64,000 nucleotides of DNA, from the NCBI GenBank assembly GCA_963704505.1, contig OY969912.1, forward strand, positions 2,418,001 to 2,482,000. Reading direction: 5' to 3'. The notes below the pieces were generated by a model that searched no databases, was not told where the DNA came from, and saw nothing but the letters and a program-made list of their open reading frames with translations. The stretch comes from VRUE01 sp963704505 (GTDB lineage: Bacteria; Actinomycetota; Thermoleophilia; Solirubrobacterales; 70-9). Position numbers and translations under genes: made by a program. Within the stretch, counting starts at the first letter, position 1, and each line of letters opens with the position of its first letter. Of this stretch, positions 1 to 8,678 are shown in pieces.

Positions 1-209
1 GGAGCGATGAAGACCTGCGTCTTGTACTTGAGGCGGCGGAAGGCCTTCGAGTGGACGATCCGGTCACGGTCGCGCTGGAAGGGCGTGCGCAGAGGACTGT
101 CGGCCTCCTCGACCAGGCGCTCCGCCGGATATGACGGGGTCGCCGGCTCAGAGAGGAACTCGGCCTCCCAGGCTCGGACCCTGTCCTCGAGATTGGCCGT
201 TGCCTCCAC
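1..209 (-). CDS. dgt: dGTP triphosphohydrolase, N-terminal part (runs off left edge)
   Basis: First 69 codons of a deoxyguanosinetriphosphate triphosphohydrolase, an HD-domain enzyme that cleaves dGTP to deoxyguanosine and triphosphate. The recognisable family signature is PFQRDRDRIVHSKAFRRL followed by KYKTQVF, which precedes the metal-binding HD core (off the edge). The start is GTG at 209: an in-frame TAG lies four codons upstream and no other start codon lies between, leaving 22 bases after the recO stop. It is probably the next gene of the recO operon. The family call rests on one short but characteristic motif; the catalytic residues cannot be checked here. Confidence 0.85.
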   Translation of the reverse strand, partial: MEATANLEDRVRAWEAEFLSEPATPSYPAERLVEEADSPLRTPFQRDRDRIVHSKAFRRLKYKTQVFIA

Positions 210-231
210 GACCCGATCCTAGACGCCCCCT

Positions 232-957
232 TCAGGCGGCGGAACGAAGCTGAACGTGGGCGTGGTGCTCGAGTGTCGTGCCCACCGCCCGCTCGACCTG
301 GCGCAGCTCGAGCTCGCCCGCGGAGGGCGCGTCGGAGAGCGGCCTGGCGAGCGCCTCGACCATGAATCGGTGCGCCCCCTCGGAGAGCCCGAACGACCCC
401 GCCTCGCAGGCCGCGCAGACGACCCCGCCGGCTGCGCCGGAGAAGCCGGTCAGGTGATCGGCCTCGCCGCAGCGGGCGCAGGTGGCGAGCTCCGGCGAGA
501 AACCGGCGGCGAGGGCGAGCTTGAGGCGGAAGGAGAGCGCGGTCTCCAGGCCGCTCGACCGCTCCCCGGCCGGGTCGTCGAGCAGCGAGAGATAGCTGCA
601 GAGCAGGTTGTAGGCGGGGCGGTTCGGCTCGGCGGAGTCGAGCAGGCGCAGGACCGCGTCGCAGGCGCGGGCGCCGGCGTTGAGCGCCGCCGCCGAGGCG
701 CGCAGTCGTGGATAGCCGTCGATCGTCGCCACGTTGGTCACCGTGAGCAGCTCGCCGCGCCCTTCGTGGAGGACGAGGTCGAGGCGGAAGAATGGCTCGA
801 GGCGGCCGCCGAAGCGCGATTTCGGTTTGCGGACCCCCTTGGCGATCGCTCCCACCCTGCCGCGGGCGGCCGAGTAGAGGTGGAGGATGCGATCGGCCTC
901 CCCGTAGCGAATGCTGCGCAGCACCACCGCCTCTGTCTTGACCGTCTTTCCGGGCAC
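232..957 (-). CDS. recO: DNA repair protein RecO
   Basis: RecO (241 aa) loads RecA onto SSB-coated single-stranded DNA in the RecFOR gap-repair pathway. The N-terminal OB-fold begins KTEAVVLRSIRYGEADRIL, typical of the family, and the C-terminal half has a zinc-binding pattern CARC...CAAC around residues 160-185. Length is normal for the family. It starts with GTG at 957, four bases after the mutM stop, so mutM-recO are almost certainly co-transcribed, with dgt following. The neighbouring repair genes (mutM, xerD) fit this role. Confidence 0.93.
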   Translation of the reverse strand: MPGKTVKTEAVVLRSIRYGEADRILHLYSAARGRVGAIAKGVRKPKSRFGGRLEPFFRLDLVLHEGRGELLTVTNVATIDGYPRLRASAAALNAGARACDAVLRLLDSAEPNRPAYNLLCSYLSLLDDPAGERSSGLETALSFRLKLALAAGFSPELATCARCGEADHLTGFSGAAGGVVCAACEAGSFGLSEGAHRFMVEALARPLSDAPSAGELELRQVERAVGTTLEHHAHVQLRSAA

Positions 958-961
958 GCTT

Positions 962-1867
962 TCAGGTTGAACGGCGGGCCGGACGGCGACGCTTGCGCAG
1001 GCGCACCTGGCAGGCGGGGCAGTAATAGGTGGAGCGGCCGGAGACGACGATCCGGGCGATCGTCCCGTCCTCCCGGGGGCAGGGCTCCCCCTCGCGCGTG
1101 TGGACGAGGAACTCGTTCTGCATCTCGCCCTGCTCGCCGCGGCCGTCGCGGTAGTCGTCGATCGAGGCGCCGCCGTGCTCGAGGCCTGCTTCGAGGGCGG
1201 CGACCACCCCGTCGCGCAGGGCCTCCAAGTGCTCGGGCTTCATCGAGCCGGCCGGAGAGAGCGGATGCAGTCGAGCCCGGAAGAGGGCCTCGTCGGCGTA
1301 GATGTTGCCGACCCCCGCGATGTGGGCCTGGTCGAGCAGGAAAGACTTGAGTGGCACAACCCGCCCCGCCGCCGCCGCACCGAGCGCCTCGGGGGTGAAA
1401 TCGGCGGAAAGTGGCTCGACCCCGAGCCGCGCGAAACGGGCGTCGAGGCCGGCGTCGTCGATCAGGAAGGCCTCGCCGAAGCGACGGGGGTCGGTGAACC
1501 AGAGCCGGCTGCCGTCGTCGAGCGTGAAGCGGGCGCGAAGGTGGCGCTCGGAGGTCGAGCGCTCGCCCTCGTAGAGGCGCATGCCCTCCGAGGGGTCGAT
1601 CGTCTCCTCGTCCTCGAACAGAACCAGGTTGCCGGTCATCCGCAGGTGCATGACCAGGGTCTGCGCGCCATCGAGCGCCAGCAGCAGGTACTTGCCGCGC
1701 CGGCCGAGCCCCTCGATTCGGCGGCCGGCCAGCGCCGCCTCGAGCTCGACCGGCCGAACCGGCCTGCACCAGCGCTCGTCGAGCACCTCGAGCCGCTCGA
1801 TCGTCCGCCCTTCGAGCTCCGGCTCGAGCTGACGGGCGACGGTCTCGACCTCGGGCAACTCAGGCAT
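962..1867 (-). CDS. mutM: Formamidopyrimidine-DNA glycosylase MutM (Fpg), atypical zinc finger
   Basis: Base-excision glycosylase/AP lyase (301 aa) that removes 8-oxoguanine and formamidopyrimidines. The mature N-terminus PELPEVETV carries the catalytic proline and glutamate, and the lysine of GRRGKYLLL is the conserved beta-hairpin lysine. The C-terminal zinc finger is unusual: the first pair reads CPRE instead of CxxC, so one zinc cysteine is replaced by Glu, while the second pair (YYCPACQ) and the DNA-contacting Arg (GRSTYYC) are intact. I checked this on the reverse strand codon by codon. It lies four bases before recO. Oxidative-damage repair is a secure assignment; metal binding in the finger is uncertain. 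Confidence 0.95.
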   Translation of the reverse strand: MPELPEVETVARQLEPELEGRTIERLEVLDERWCRPVRPVELEAALAGRRIEGLGRRGKYLLLALDGAQTLVMHLRMTGNLVLFEDEETIDPSEGMRLYEGERSTSERHLRARFTLDDGSRLWFTDPRRFGEAFLIDDAGLDARFARLGVEPLSADFTPEALGAAAAGRVVPLKSFLLDQAHIAGVGNIYADEALFRARLHPLSPAGSMKPEHLEALRDGVVAALEAGLEHGGASIDDYRDGRGEQGEMQNEFLVHTREGEPCPREDGTIARIVVSGRSTYYCPACQVRLRKRRRPARRST

Positions 1868-1960
1868 CGCCCCTTTCTACCCGATTGAGGTCGCGGTTCT
1901 TCCCGGATAGCGGGACGAACTGCGACTTCAACGAGGAGACGGACGCTGGAGTCGGGTGGC

Positions 1961-2929
1961 TCAGGGTTCGCGGGCGCGGGGGTGGGCGTCGAAGTAGACG
2001 TCGCGGAGCTGCTCGCCGGAGAGGTGGGTGTACATCTGCGTGGTCGAGATGTCGGCGTGGCCGAGCATCTCCTGGACGGCGCGCAGGTCGCAGCCGCCGG
2101 CCAGCAGGTGGGTGGCGAAGCTGTGGCGCAGGGTGTGCGGGCTCATCTGGCCGCCGAGCCCGGCGGCGCGCGCGTGGCGCTGGACGATCTTGTAGAGGCC
2201 CTGGCGGCTGAGCGGCCCGCCGCGGAAGTTGACGAACAGCACCGCCTCGTGTCGTTCGCCGACCAGCTTCGGCCGGCCGCCGCGCAGGTAGACGCTGATC
2301 GCGGCGATCGCCTTGCGGCCGAGCGGCACCAGCCGCTCCTTGGAGCCCTTGCCGCGCGCCCGCAGGAAGCCCTGGCGCAGGTCGATGTCGGCAAGCTCGA
2401 GCCCGATTGTCTCCGAGGCCCGCAGCCCGCAGGCGTACATCACCTCGAGCAGCGCCCGGTCGCGCTGGCTGGTCGGCTCGTCGCCCTTCGGCGATGCCAG
2501 AAGCTTCTGAACCTCGGCGTAGTTGAGGACCTGCGGCAGTTTTTTGGCACGCCGCGGCGCGCTCAGGACGGCGGTCGGGTCATCGGCGATCAGCTCGTCG
2601 CGGCGCAGGTGCTTGTAGAAGGAGCGCAGGCAGGCCGCCTTGCGGTGGATGGTCGAGGCGGAGCAGGGCGGGCGCCCGTTGCCGGTTGCCAGCTCGGCGA
2701 GGAACTCGCCGATGTCCGCCGGGCGGACGGTCAGCGCGTCGGCGTCGTGCGCGGCGAGGAATTCGCCGTACTGGAGCAGGTCGGTGCGGTACGCGTTGAG
2801 GGTGTTGCGGGAGAGCCCGCGCTCCAGCTCCAGGTAGGAGAGGAAGTCGAGGACCAGCCCCTCGAAGCGCTTGCCGGCGTCGGGGCCCCCGGGTGCGGGT
2901 GACTGCGCAGGCTTGATCGCGACGGCCAT
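1961..2929 (-). CDS. xerD: Site-specific tyrosine recombinase XerD-type
   Basis: Tyrosine recombinase (322 aa) that with XerC resolves chromosome dimers at dif. The N-terminal SAM-like domain begins FLSYLELERGLSRNTLNAY. The catalytic set is visible: Arg in YACGLRASE, Lys in GKGSKERLVP, HTLRH, the second His in LGHADISTT, and the nucleophile Tyr in TQMYTHL. The ATG at 2929 is chosen because the upstream extension in the same frame is basic and low complexity and overlaps the preceding gene. XerD rather than XerC is suggested by sequence flavour only; phage-type integrase is unlikely because it sits inside a housekeeping operon. Confidence 0.9.
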   Translation of the reverse strand: MAVAIKPAQSPAPGGPDAGKRFEGLVLDFLSYLELERGLSRNTLNAYRTDLLQYGEFLAAHDADALTVRPADIGEFLAELATGNGRPPCSASTIHRKAACLRSFYKHLRRDELIADDPTAVLSAPRRAKKLPQVLNYAEVQKLLASPKGDEPTSQRDRALLEVMYACGLRASETIGLELADIDLRQGFLRARGKGSKERLVPLGRKAIAAISVYLRGGRPKLVGERHEAVLFVNFRGGPLSRQGLYKIVQRHARAAGLGGQMSPHTLRHSFATHLLAGGCDLRAVQEMLGHADISTTQMYTHLSGEQLRDVYFDAHPRAREP

Positions 2930-2954
2930 GCGAGGTGCTTCTCCCGGGCGGGCC

Positions 2955-4028
2955 TCATCCCTTGCCGCGCAAGGCGGCACCCGCGGCGAGCGCCGCGGCG
3001 AAGAACAGCGGGTCCTGCTCGAGCGTCCTCCCCATCGTCCTCGTGGGAAGCCCGGAGGCCCGGTATCCGTCGAGGTCGGCGGCGGCTTCGACCAGGGCGT
3101 GGCGCCCCTCCACTGCATCGGCCAACGCCGCCCTCGCCTCCTCCGAATGCGCGAGCGTCCCGGTCGGTCCGCCGTCCGCGGCGGTCTCCGCGGGCACCGC
3201 TACCTCGACCGGCGCCAGGAGCAGCGCGAGCGCCGTGCGGGTGTGATGGCTCAGACCGAGATGGCGCTCGCGCGGGTCGGCCGAGGAGAGCCGCGGCGAG
3301 ATCAGGGTCGGCATACCCATCGCAAGGGCCGAGTGCGCGTTCTCGAGCGCCGCGATGCCGCCGTGGCCGAGCTCGGTGTCGGAGCCGATGATCCCCGGGC
3401 CGGGGCCGACGACGATCGCGTCCCACCCCAGCCGGACGGCCGCAGCGTGAAGCCCCCCTGCGACCGAGATCGCCTCGTGCTCGCCGCCGTAGGACGGGCC
3501 GGCGGTGACGTGTCCGGCCAGCAGGCCTCGCTCACGCAGCTCGGCCAAATCCCGACTGAATGCGCCCGGCAGCGCGCCGCCCCCGCTCTGCACATAGCCG
3601 AGCAGCGGCGCCTCACCTTCGCCCGCCTGCGCGAAAGCCCAGGCCGCAGGCGCCAGGTGTCCGTGCAACGGCAGGACGAGAACAGGGGTCGACTTGACTC
3701 CGTTCTCACGGCCGCCCTCGGACCGAACTCCCTCCTCGACCGGCCCCACGGCGTGCTGGAGCGAGGTGTAGTTGAGCTTGATCACGTGCTCCCGGCCGTC
3801 GGCCTCCGCGCCCAGGCCGCGGCTGAGGTTGACGTGGACGACGTCGAAGCCGCCCGAGCCGAGCCCGAGGTCGACCGCGACGGTGTTGACGACGACTTCG
3901 TCGCCCTCGCGCATCTCGCCGAGCAGGGCGACGTCGGCCCAGGCGGGACGATGCTCGCCGCCGACCTCGACGGTCAGCGGGTCCTCGGCGACCACGACCC
4001 CGCGGCGCAGCTGCAGGCGGCCGCTCAC
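2955..4028 (-). CDS. DUF3866 family protein
   Basis: 357 aa. I recognise this as a DUF3866-type protein, an actinobacterial family of unknown function. It is soluble, with no signal peptide or membrane segment, and contains glycine-rich stretches such as VVGPGPGIIG and a conserved-looking LSHHTRTAL near residue 255. The ATG overlaps the stop of the upstream M20 peptidase gene by 4 nt, and the xerD start lies 25 bases downstream, so it is translationally coupled within the operon. No catalytic motif of a known enzyme family can be identified. The function is not known to me. Confidence 0.8.
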   Translation of the reverse strand: MSGRLQLRRGVVVAEDPLTVEVGGEHRPAWADVALLGEMREGDEVVVNTVAVDLGLGSGGFDVVHVNLSRGLGAEADGREHVIKLNYTSLQHAVGPVEEGVRSEGGRENGVKSTPVLVLPLHGHLAPAAWAFAQAGEGEAPLLGYVQSGGGALPGAFSRDLAELRERGLLAGHVTAGPSYGGEHEAISVAGGLHAAAVRLGWDAIVVGPGPGIIGSDTELGHGGIAALENAHSALAMGMPTLISPRLSSADPRERHLGLSHHTRTALALLLAPVEVAVPAETAADGGPTGTLAHSEEARAALADAVEGRHALVEAAADLDGYRASGLPTRTMGRTLEQDPLFFAAALAAGAALRGKG

Positions 4029-5143
4029 TCGCCGGCGGAAGCCGGCTCGGAGGCGGCGGCGACGATCCCGTCGCAGACCTCGAGCATCACGTCGAGGTTG
4101 CGCACCGGCACGAACTCATCGGCGGTGTGGACCAGATCGGTCCCGTTGGAGAGAAGGACGCAGTCAAAGCCGTCGAGGCGCAGCGCGTTGGCGTCGCTGC
4201 CACCGCCGATCGCGACCCGCTCGGGCTCGAGGCCGGCGCCCCGCAGGCCGACCTCGGCCAGCGCCAGGGCGGCCGAGTCGCCCGGCAGCTCGTAGCCGCG
4301 GAAGAGCTCTTCGACCCGGACGTCGACGTCGCAGCCGTGCTCGCTCGCGCCCCAGGCGCAGGCCTCGGTCATCTTGCCCGCGACCTCCGCCGCGCGGTCG
4401 GCGTCGAGGCTGCGGGTCTCGGCGACGATCCCGCAGTGCCCCGGGACGACGTTGCCCGAGGTCCCGCCCTTAATCACACCCACGTTGGCGGTGGTCCCCT
4501 CGTCCAGCCTGCCCAGCTCCATCCGCGAGATCGCCGCGGCGGCGGCGGCGATCGCGTTGCTGCCGTCCTCGGGCCGGATCCCGGCGTGAGCCTCGACCCC
4601 GACGAAGTCGGCGCGGATCTTCTGCTGGGTCGGCGTCTGCACGATCACCTCGCCGACCGGGCCGGCGTGATCGAGGACGAAGCCGACGTCGGAGCGCAGC
4701 GACGAGGTGTCGAAAGCTTTGGCGCCGCGCAGGCCCTGCTCCTCGGCGACCGTGATCAACAGCTCGATGCCAACCGGGGGCGGCCGCTCCGCGTGCCTGG
4801 CGACGAGCTCCATGAAGACCGCGACCGCCGCCTTGTTGTCGGCGCCGAGGATCGTCTCGCCGGCGCTGCGGAAGACGCCCTCGTCCTCGACCACCTCGAC
4901 CAGCCCCGAGTGCGGGACCGTGTCCATGTGCGCGCAGAAGGTGATCCAGCGCTCGCCGGTCCCGGGCAGCCGCGCGAGCAGGTTGCCCGCCCCCGCCTCG
5001 GCCGGGCCGGCGGCGTCGTCCTCGGAGACCTCGAGCCCCAGGGCGCGCAGCTCGGCCGCGATCGTGTCGGCGACCTCGCGCTCCTCCCCGGTCGGGCTGC
5101 GAATCTCGCAAAGACGAATGAAGGTCTCGTGCAGCCGGTCCAC
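4025..5143 (-). CDS. M20 family metallopeptidase (tripeptidase T-like)
   Basis: Zinc-dependent exopeptidase of the M20 clan (372 aa), probably a cytosolic di/tripeptidase. Metal ligands and catalytic residues are in place: His and Asp in CAHMDTVP, the bridging Asp in LGADNKAAVAV, the general base Glu pair in VAEEQGLRGAK, and the late His in DLVHTADEFVP. A lid/dimerisation domain lies between about residues 180 and 290. The order of motifs and the GADNKAA signature resemble the PepT-like subgroup more than acetylornithine deacetylases. It overlaps the following DUF3866 gene by 4 nt and is 65 bases after pyrG. The exact substrate is not deducible. Confidence 0.85.
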   Translation of the reverse strand: MDRLHETFIRLCEIRSPTGEEREVADTIAAELRALGLEVSEDDAAGPAEAGAGNLLARLPGTGERWITFCAHMDTVPHSGLVEVVEDEGVFRSAGETILGADNKAAVAVFMELVARHAERPPPVGIELLITVAEEQGLRGAKAFDTSSLRSDVGFVLDHAGPVGEVIVQTPTQQKIRADFVGVEAHAGIRPEDGSNAIAAAAAAISRMELGRLDEGTTANVGVIKGGTSGNVVPGHCGIVAETRSLDADRAAEVAGKMTEACAWGASEHGCDVDVRVEELFRGYELPGDSAALALAEVGLRGAGLEPERVAIGGGSDANALRLDGFDCVLLSNGTDLVHTADEFVPVRNLDVMLEVCDGIVAAASEPASAGE

Positions 5144-5208
5144 GGGAGAAGCGTATAGCGACCGCTGGGCGCTGAACGCCGCGCGCCGCGCTCAGGCGAG
5201 GCGTTGTC

Positions 5209-6912
5209 TCAGTTGGTGTGGCGGATGCTGATGTCGCTGTCGTCGGCCACATCCGACGCTTCGCCCTCGGACTCCGGCAGCTCGGCGCCGTCGACTGGGC
5301 GGGCGCCGGCGTGGTGGGCGGCCGCGCCGACGAACTCGCGGAAGAGCGGCTCGGGGCGGTTCGGGCGCGAGTTGAACTCCGGGTGGAACTGCGAGGCGAC
5401 GAAGAAGGGGTGGTCGGGGAGCTCGATCATCTCGACCAGGCGCTCATCCGGCGAGGTGCCCCCGCAGACCAGGCCCTCGTCCTCGAGCCGGCGCCGCAGC
5501 TGGTTGTTGACCTCGTAGCGGTGCCTGTGCCGCTTGTAGATGACGGCCTCGCCGTAGATCTCGCGTGCCCGGGTCCCCTCGTGGAGCTTGACCGGGTCGG
5601 CACCGAGCCGCATCGTTCCTCCCATGTCCGAGACTTCCTTCTGCTCGGGAAGCAGGTCGACCACCGGATAGGGCGTCTCGGGGTCGAACTCAGCGGAGTT
5701 GGCGCCCTCCATGCCGGCGACCGTGCGGGCGTACTCGACCACGCCGATCTGCATGCCGAGGCAGATCCCGAGATAGGGGATCGACCGCTCACGGGCGATC
5801 CGCGCCGCCGCGACCTTGCCCTCGATGCCGCGCTCTCCGAAGCCGCCGGGGATGAGGATCCCGTCGGCGTCCTCGAGCCGCTCCGGCTCGAAGTCCTCGG
5901 AGTCGATCAGCTCGACGTCGACCTCGACGCCGTGGTGGATTCCGCCGTGCTCGAGCGCCTCGATCACCGACTTGTAGGCGTCGGCGAGCTGCACGTACTT
6001 GCCGACCAGGGCGATCTTCACCCGGCCCTCGGCGGCGCCAGCGCGTCGCACCATCGCCTCCCACTCGGCCAGGTCGGGCGGCGGTGCTTCGACCCCGAAG
6101 TGGTCGAGGACGATGTCGTCGACCCCTTCGGCGCGGAAGACCAACGGCACCTTGTAGATGTTGTCGACGTCGTGTGCGGAGATCACGCTGTCGGTCGGAA
6201 GGCTGGCGAAGAGGGCGATCTTTTCCCGGATCTCGCGGCCGAGGCGGCCTTCGGAGCGGCAGACCAGGGCGTGCGGCTGGATCCCGATGCGGCGCAGCTC
6301 GTTGACCGAGTGCTGGGTCGGCTTCGTCTTCAGTTCGCCGGCGTGACCGATGTAGGGCACCAGGGTCAGGTGGATGAACATGCTCCGCTTCGAGCCGAGG
6401 TCCGTGTACAGCTGGCGGATCGACTCGAGGAACGGGAGCGACTCGATGTCGCCGACGGTGCCGCCAATCTCGGTGATGACGAAATCGACCGACTGCGACT
6501 CGGCGACGATCAGGATTTTGTTCTTGATCTCGTCGGTGATGTGCGGGATCACCTGGACGGTGCCGCCGAGGTAGTCGCCGCGGCGCTCGCGCCTGATCAC
6601 CGAGTTGTAGATCGCGCCGGCGGTGACATTGGAGGCCCGCGACGTGTTCTCGTCGGTGAAGCGCTCGTAGTGGCCCAGGTCGAGGTCGGTCTCGGCGCCG
6701 TCCTCGGTGACAAAAACCTCGCCGTGCTGGAAAGGGCTCATCGTCCCGGGGTCGACGTTGATGTACGGATCGAACTTCTGCAGCTGGACCCGGAAGCCGC
6801 GGGAGACGAGGAGGCGGCCGATCGACGCCGCGGTGATCCCCTTTCCGAGAGCCGAGACCACTCCGCCCGTGACGAAGATGAAGCGCGTGTCCCCTGTGTT
6901 GGCTCTACTCAT
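5209..6912 (-). CDS. pyrG: CTP synthase
   Basis: Converts UTP to CTP using glutamine and ATP, the last step of de novo pyrimidine nucleotide synthesis (567 aa, normal length). The N-terminal synthetase domain starts TRFIFVTGGVVSALGKG, with the nucleotide loop, and continues QKFDPYINVDPGTM. The C-terminal class I glutamine amidotransferase domain has the Cys nucleophile in GICLGMQ and His/Glu in SQFHPEF. The ATG at 6912 overlaps the MraY-like gene by 4 nt, so it belongs to the recN-steA-mctB operon. The last 35 residues are an acidic tail. Confidence 0.97.
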   Translation of the reverse strand: MSRANTGDTRFIFVTGGVVSALGKGITAASIGRLLVSRGFRVQLQKFDPYINVDPGTMSPFQHGEVFVTEDGAETDLDLGHYERFTDENTSRASNVTAGAIYNSVIRRERRGDYLGGTVQVIPHITDEIKNKILIVAESQSVDFVITEIGGTVGDIESLPFLESIRQLYTDLGSKRSMFIHLTLVPYIGHAGELKTKPTQHSVNELRRIGIQPHALVCRSEGRLGREIREKIALFASLPTDSVISAHDVDNIYKVPLVFRAEGVDDIVLDHFGVEAPPPDLAEWEAMVRRAGAAEGRVKIALVGKYVQLADAYKSVIEALEHGGIHHGVEVDVELIDSEDFEPERLEDADGILIPGGFGERGIEGKVAAARIARERSIPYLGICLGMQIGVVEYARTVAGMEGANSAEFDPETPYPVVDLLPEQKEVSDMGGTMRLGADPVKLHEGTRAREIYGEAVIYKRHRHRYEVNNQLRRRLEDEGLVCGGTSPDERLVEMIELPDHPFFVASQFHPEFNSRPNRPEPLFREFVGAAAHHAGARPVDGAELPESEGEASDVADDSDISIRHTN

Positions 6913-7760
6913 TCTCTGCCTAGCGAGTCTAGCCAGCGCAGTGGCGGAATCGATTCGATCGTCGCCGAGATCGATCTCAACTCTCCGAAAATGGTCATTG
7001 CCGTGACCACCGCGAGGGCGATGAGCCGCCCCGTCCCTCCCAACGTCGTCAACAACCAGACCCCGGCGATCGCCCCGACCAGGTTCGAACCGGTGTCGCC
7101 GAGCATCGCCCGCTCACGCAAGGTGAACCAGACGCCGACCAGGACCGGGCCGGCGAAGATCCCGAGCAGCTCGATCGGGGCCCAGGTCCAGGCGCCGACG
7201 CAGAGTCCCGCCGCGAGCAGCGCCAGGCACTTCTCGGCCCGCCCCGGGCGCAGGTCGAAGAGATTGAAGAGGTTGGTGGCGAGGACGAGAAGCGCGACGT
7301 CACCCAGGTAGCGCCACGATTCGAGCCCGCGGCCGGAGACCACGTAGGCGGCGAGGGCGACGGCGCCGATCGCCTTGATCGCGCCGGTCGAGAGCCGCCC
7401 TTCGCCGAGCGCTCTTGCATGGCCGCGCCAGCCGCGGGGAGAGTCGGCGCTCTCGCCACGCCCCAGGGAGTCGTCGAGAAAGCCGAGGAAGACGACCCCC
7501 AGTAGGTAGGGAATCCAGCGGCTCAGTTCGGGGTCGAGCAGGTCGAGGTCGCCGCGGTCGTTGAGGAACGCCAGCGGCGCCAGGGCGACCAGCGCTGCGG
7601 TCGCCAGCACCGCGCCCAGCGGAAAGGCGAGCACCGCCCCGCGAAAGTTCTGCCGGGTGAGCCCGGCGTCGAGCAGGCCGCGGACCCCCGCCGGGACGAC
7701 CAGCAGCGCCACCGCGATCGCGACCGGGAACCCGACCCAGGTGCCGGAACCCCCGCTCAT
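6909..7760 (-). CDS. MraY/WecA-like polyprenyl-phosphate glycosyl-1-phosphate transferase homologue
   Basis: Polytopic membrane protein (283 aa, about nine hydrophobic segments) of the family that transfers sugar-1-phosphates to polyprenyl phosphate. The acidic motif FLGFLDDSLG corresponds to the catalytic DD of MraY/WecA. The second motif, normally NxxNLxDGxDGL, is altered to NLFNLFDLRPGRAEK, so one conserved Asp is lost, and the MraY-specific His-rich loop is not seen. It may therefore be a specialised or inactive paralogue. It overlaps both mctB (4 nt) and pyrG (4 nt), which points to a role tied to the SteA/SteB envelope proteins. Confidence 0.75.
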   Translation of the reverse strand: MSGGSGTWVGFPVAIAVALLVVPAGVRGLLDAGLTRQNFRGAVLAFPLGAVLATAALVALAPLAFLNDRGDLDLLDPELSRWIPYLLGVVFLGFLDDSLGRGESADSPRGWRGHARALGEGRLSTGAIKAIGAVALAAYVVSGRGLESWRYLGDVALLVLATNLFNLFDLRPGRAEKCLALLAAGLCVGAWTWAPIELLGIFAGPVLVGVWFTLRERAMLGDTGSNLVGAIAGVWLLTTLGGTGRLIALAVVTAMTIFGELRSISATIESIPPLRWLDSLGRE

Positions 7761-8626
7761 TCCGATTTCGGAGCGAGCAGGTCCGGGAGCAGCCGGTCGG
7801 CACTGCCCTTCACCCCGAAGCTGCCCTCGGCGCCGAGCAGCGCGAAGACCGTCGCCAGCCTGCCGGCGACGAGATCGACGTCGTCGACGCTGGTCAGGTC
7901 GTTGCCCTGGAAGAACGAGGCCGAGGAAGGTTCGGCTTCGCTGTCCTCGACCCCGACCGCCGGCGCCTTGGTGGCGACGATCCCGCCGATCAGGCCCGAC
8001 TCCAGCGCGCCTGCGCTGGCCCGCTGGACCGGGCCCATTTCTTCGGGCTGATCGCGAACGACGATGACGCCGTCGAGGTTGCCGAAGTTGCCCGACGCGC
8101 GTGAGAAGAGGTGGCCCCGGGCCTTGTCGATCAGGTTGCCCCCTTTGACGACCTGCCGGCCCACCCCGACCCCGAAGGCGGTCAGGGCGTCGGGGTCGGC
8201 GGCGACTTCGGAGAAGCGGGTTTTCGAGAGGTCCCCGGCGAGCCCGCGCAGGTCCACGGGCTCACGGACGACGCCGACACCGACCAGGTGGCCGCCGGTC
8301 GGCGCCAGCGCTTCCTCGATCGACCCCGAGACGTTGCCCGGCAGGCCGCCGAGGGCGATCAGGCCGATCCGCTTCTTTTCCAGCTGGCCGCGGACCAGGA
8401 CCGGGTACACGCGGTCGGCGAACTCATTGGCGCGCCCCAGTTCTCCGCCGAGCTGGTCGGCCCTGTCGCGGGCGTCCTGGAGGTTGCCGGTCAGGCTGTG
8501 CTCGAGGTTCTTGCGGGTGCTGTTCAGCGTGTCGCCGCCGAACTCGGCGCCGATCAAGATCCCGATCGCAATGGCCAGGAAGACCGCGATCAGGGACACC
8601 GCGTGGTAGCGCGCGCTGTAACCCAT
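7757..8626 (-). CDS. mctB: MctB/SteB family membrane-anchored protein
   Basis: 289 aa with one N-terminal membrane helix (LIAVFLAIAIGILIGAEFG), then a coiled-coil (about residues 40-75) and a globular extracytoplasmic domain. The start MGYSARYHAVSLIAVFLA is the hallmark of the mycobacterial MctB (copper transporter) and corynebacterial SteB family. In Corynebacterium SteA and SteB work together in daughter-cell separation. The gene overlaps the MraY-like gene by 4 nt and lies 52 bases after steA, matching the known steA-steB order. A copper role is less likely here because no metal genes are nearby. Confidence 0.85.
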   Translation of the reverse strand: MGYSARYHAVSLIAVFLAIAIGILIGAEFGGDTLNSTRKNLEHSLTGNLQDARDRADQLGGELGRANEFADRVYPVLVRGQLEKKRIGLIALGGLPGNVSGSIEEALAPTGGHLVGVGVVREPVDLRGLAGDLSKTRFSEVAADPDALTAFGVGVGRQVVKGGNLIDKARGHLFSRASGNFGNLDGVIVVRDQPEEMGPVQRASAGALESGLIGGIVATKAPAVGVEDSEAEPSSASFFQGNDLTSVDDVDLVAGRLATVFALLGAEGSFGVKGSADRLLPDLLAPKSE

Positions 8627-8678
8627 CGGCGCGAAGCCTAGATGCGATCAGCGGCAGGGCCCGGCGCTGGCGTCGCCG

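Noticed and set aside
5218..7311. Plus-strand open frame of 697 codons antisense to pyrG and the MraY-like gene
   Set aside because: Asp/Val/Leu-rich sequence typical of the complementary frame of a high-GC gene; no start signal, no domains, and the minus-strand genes are unmistakable. The same applies to long antisense frames at 36295-38001, 58468-60642 and 61898-63610.
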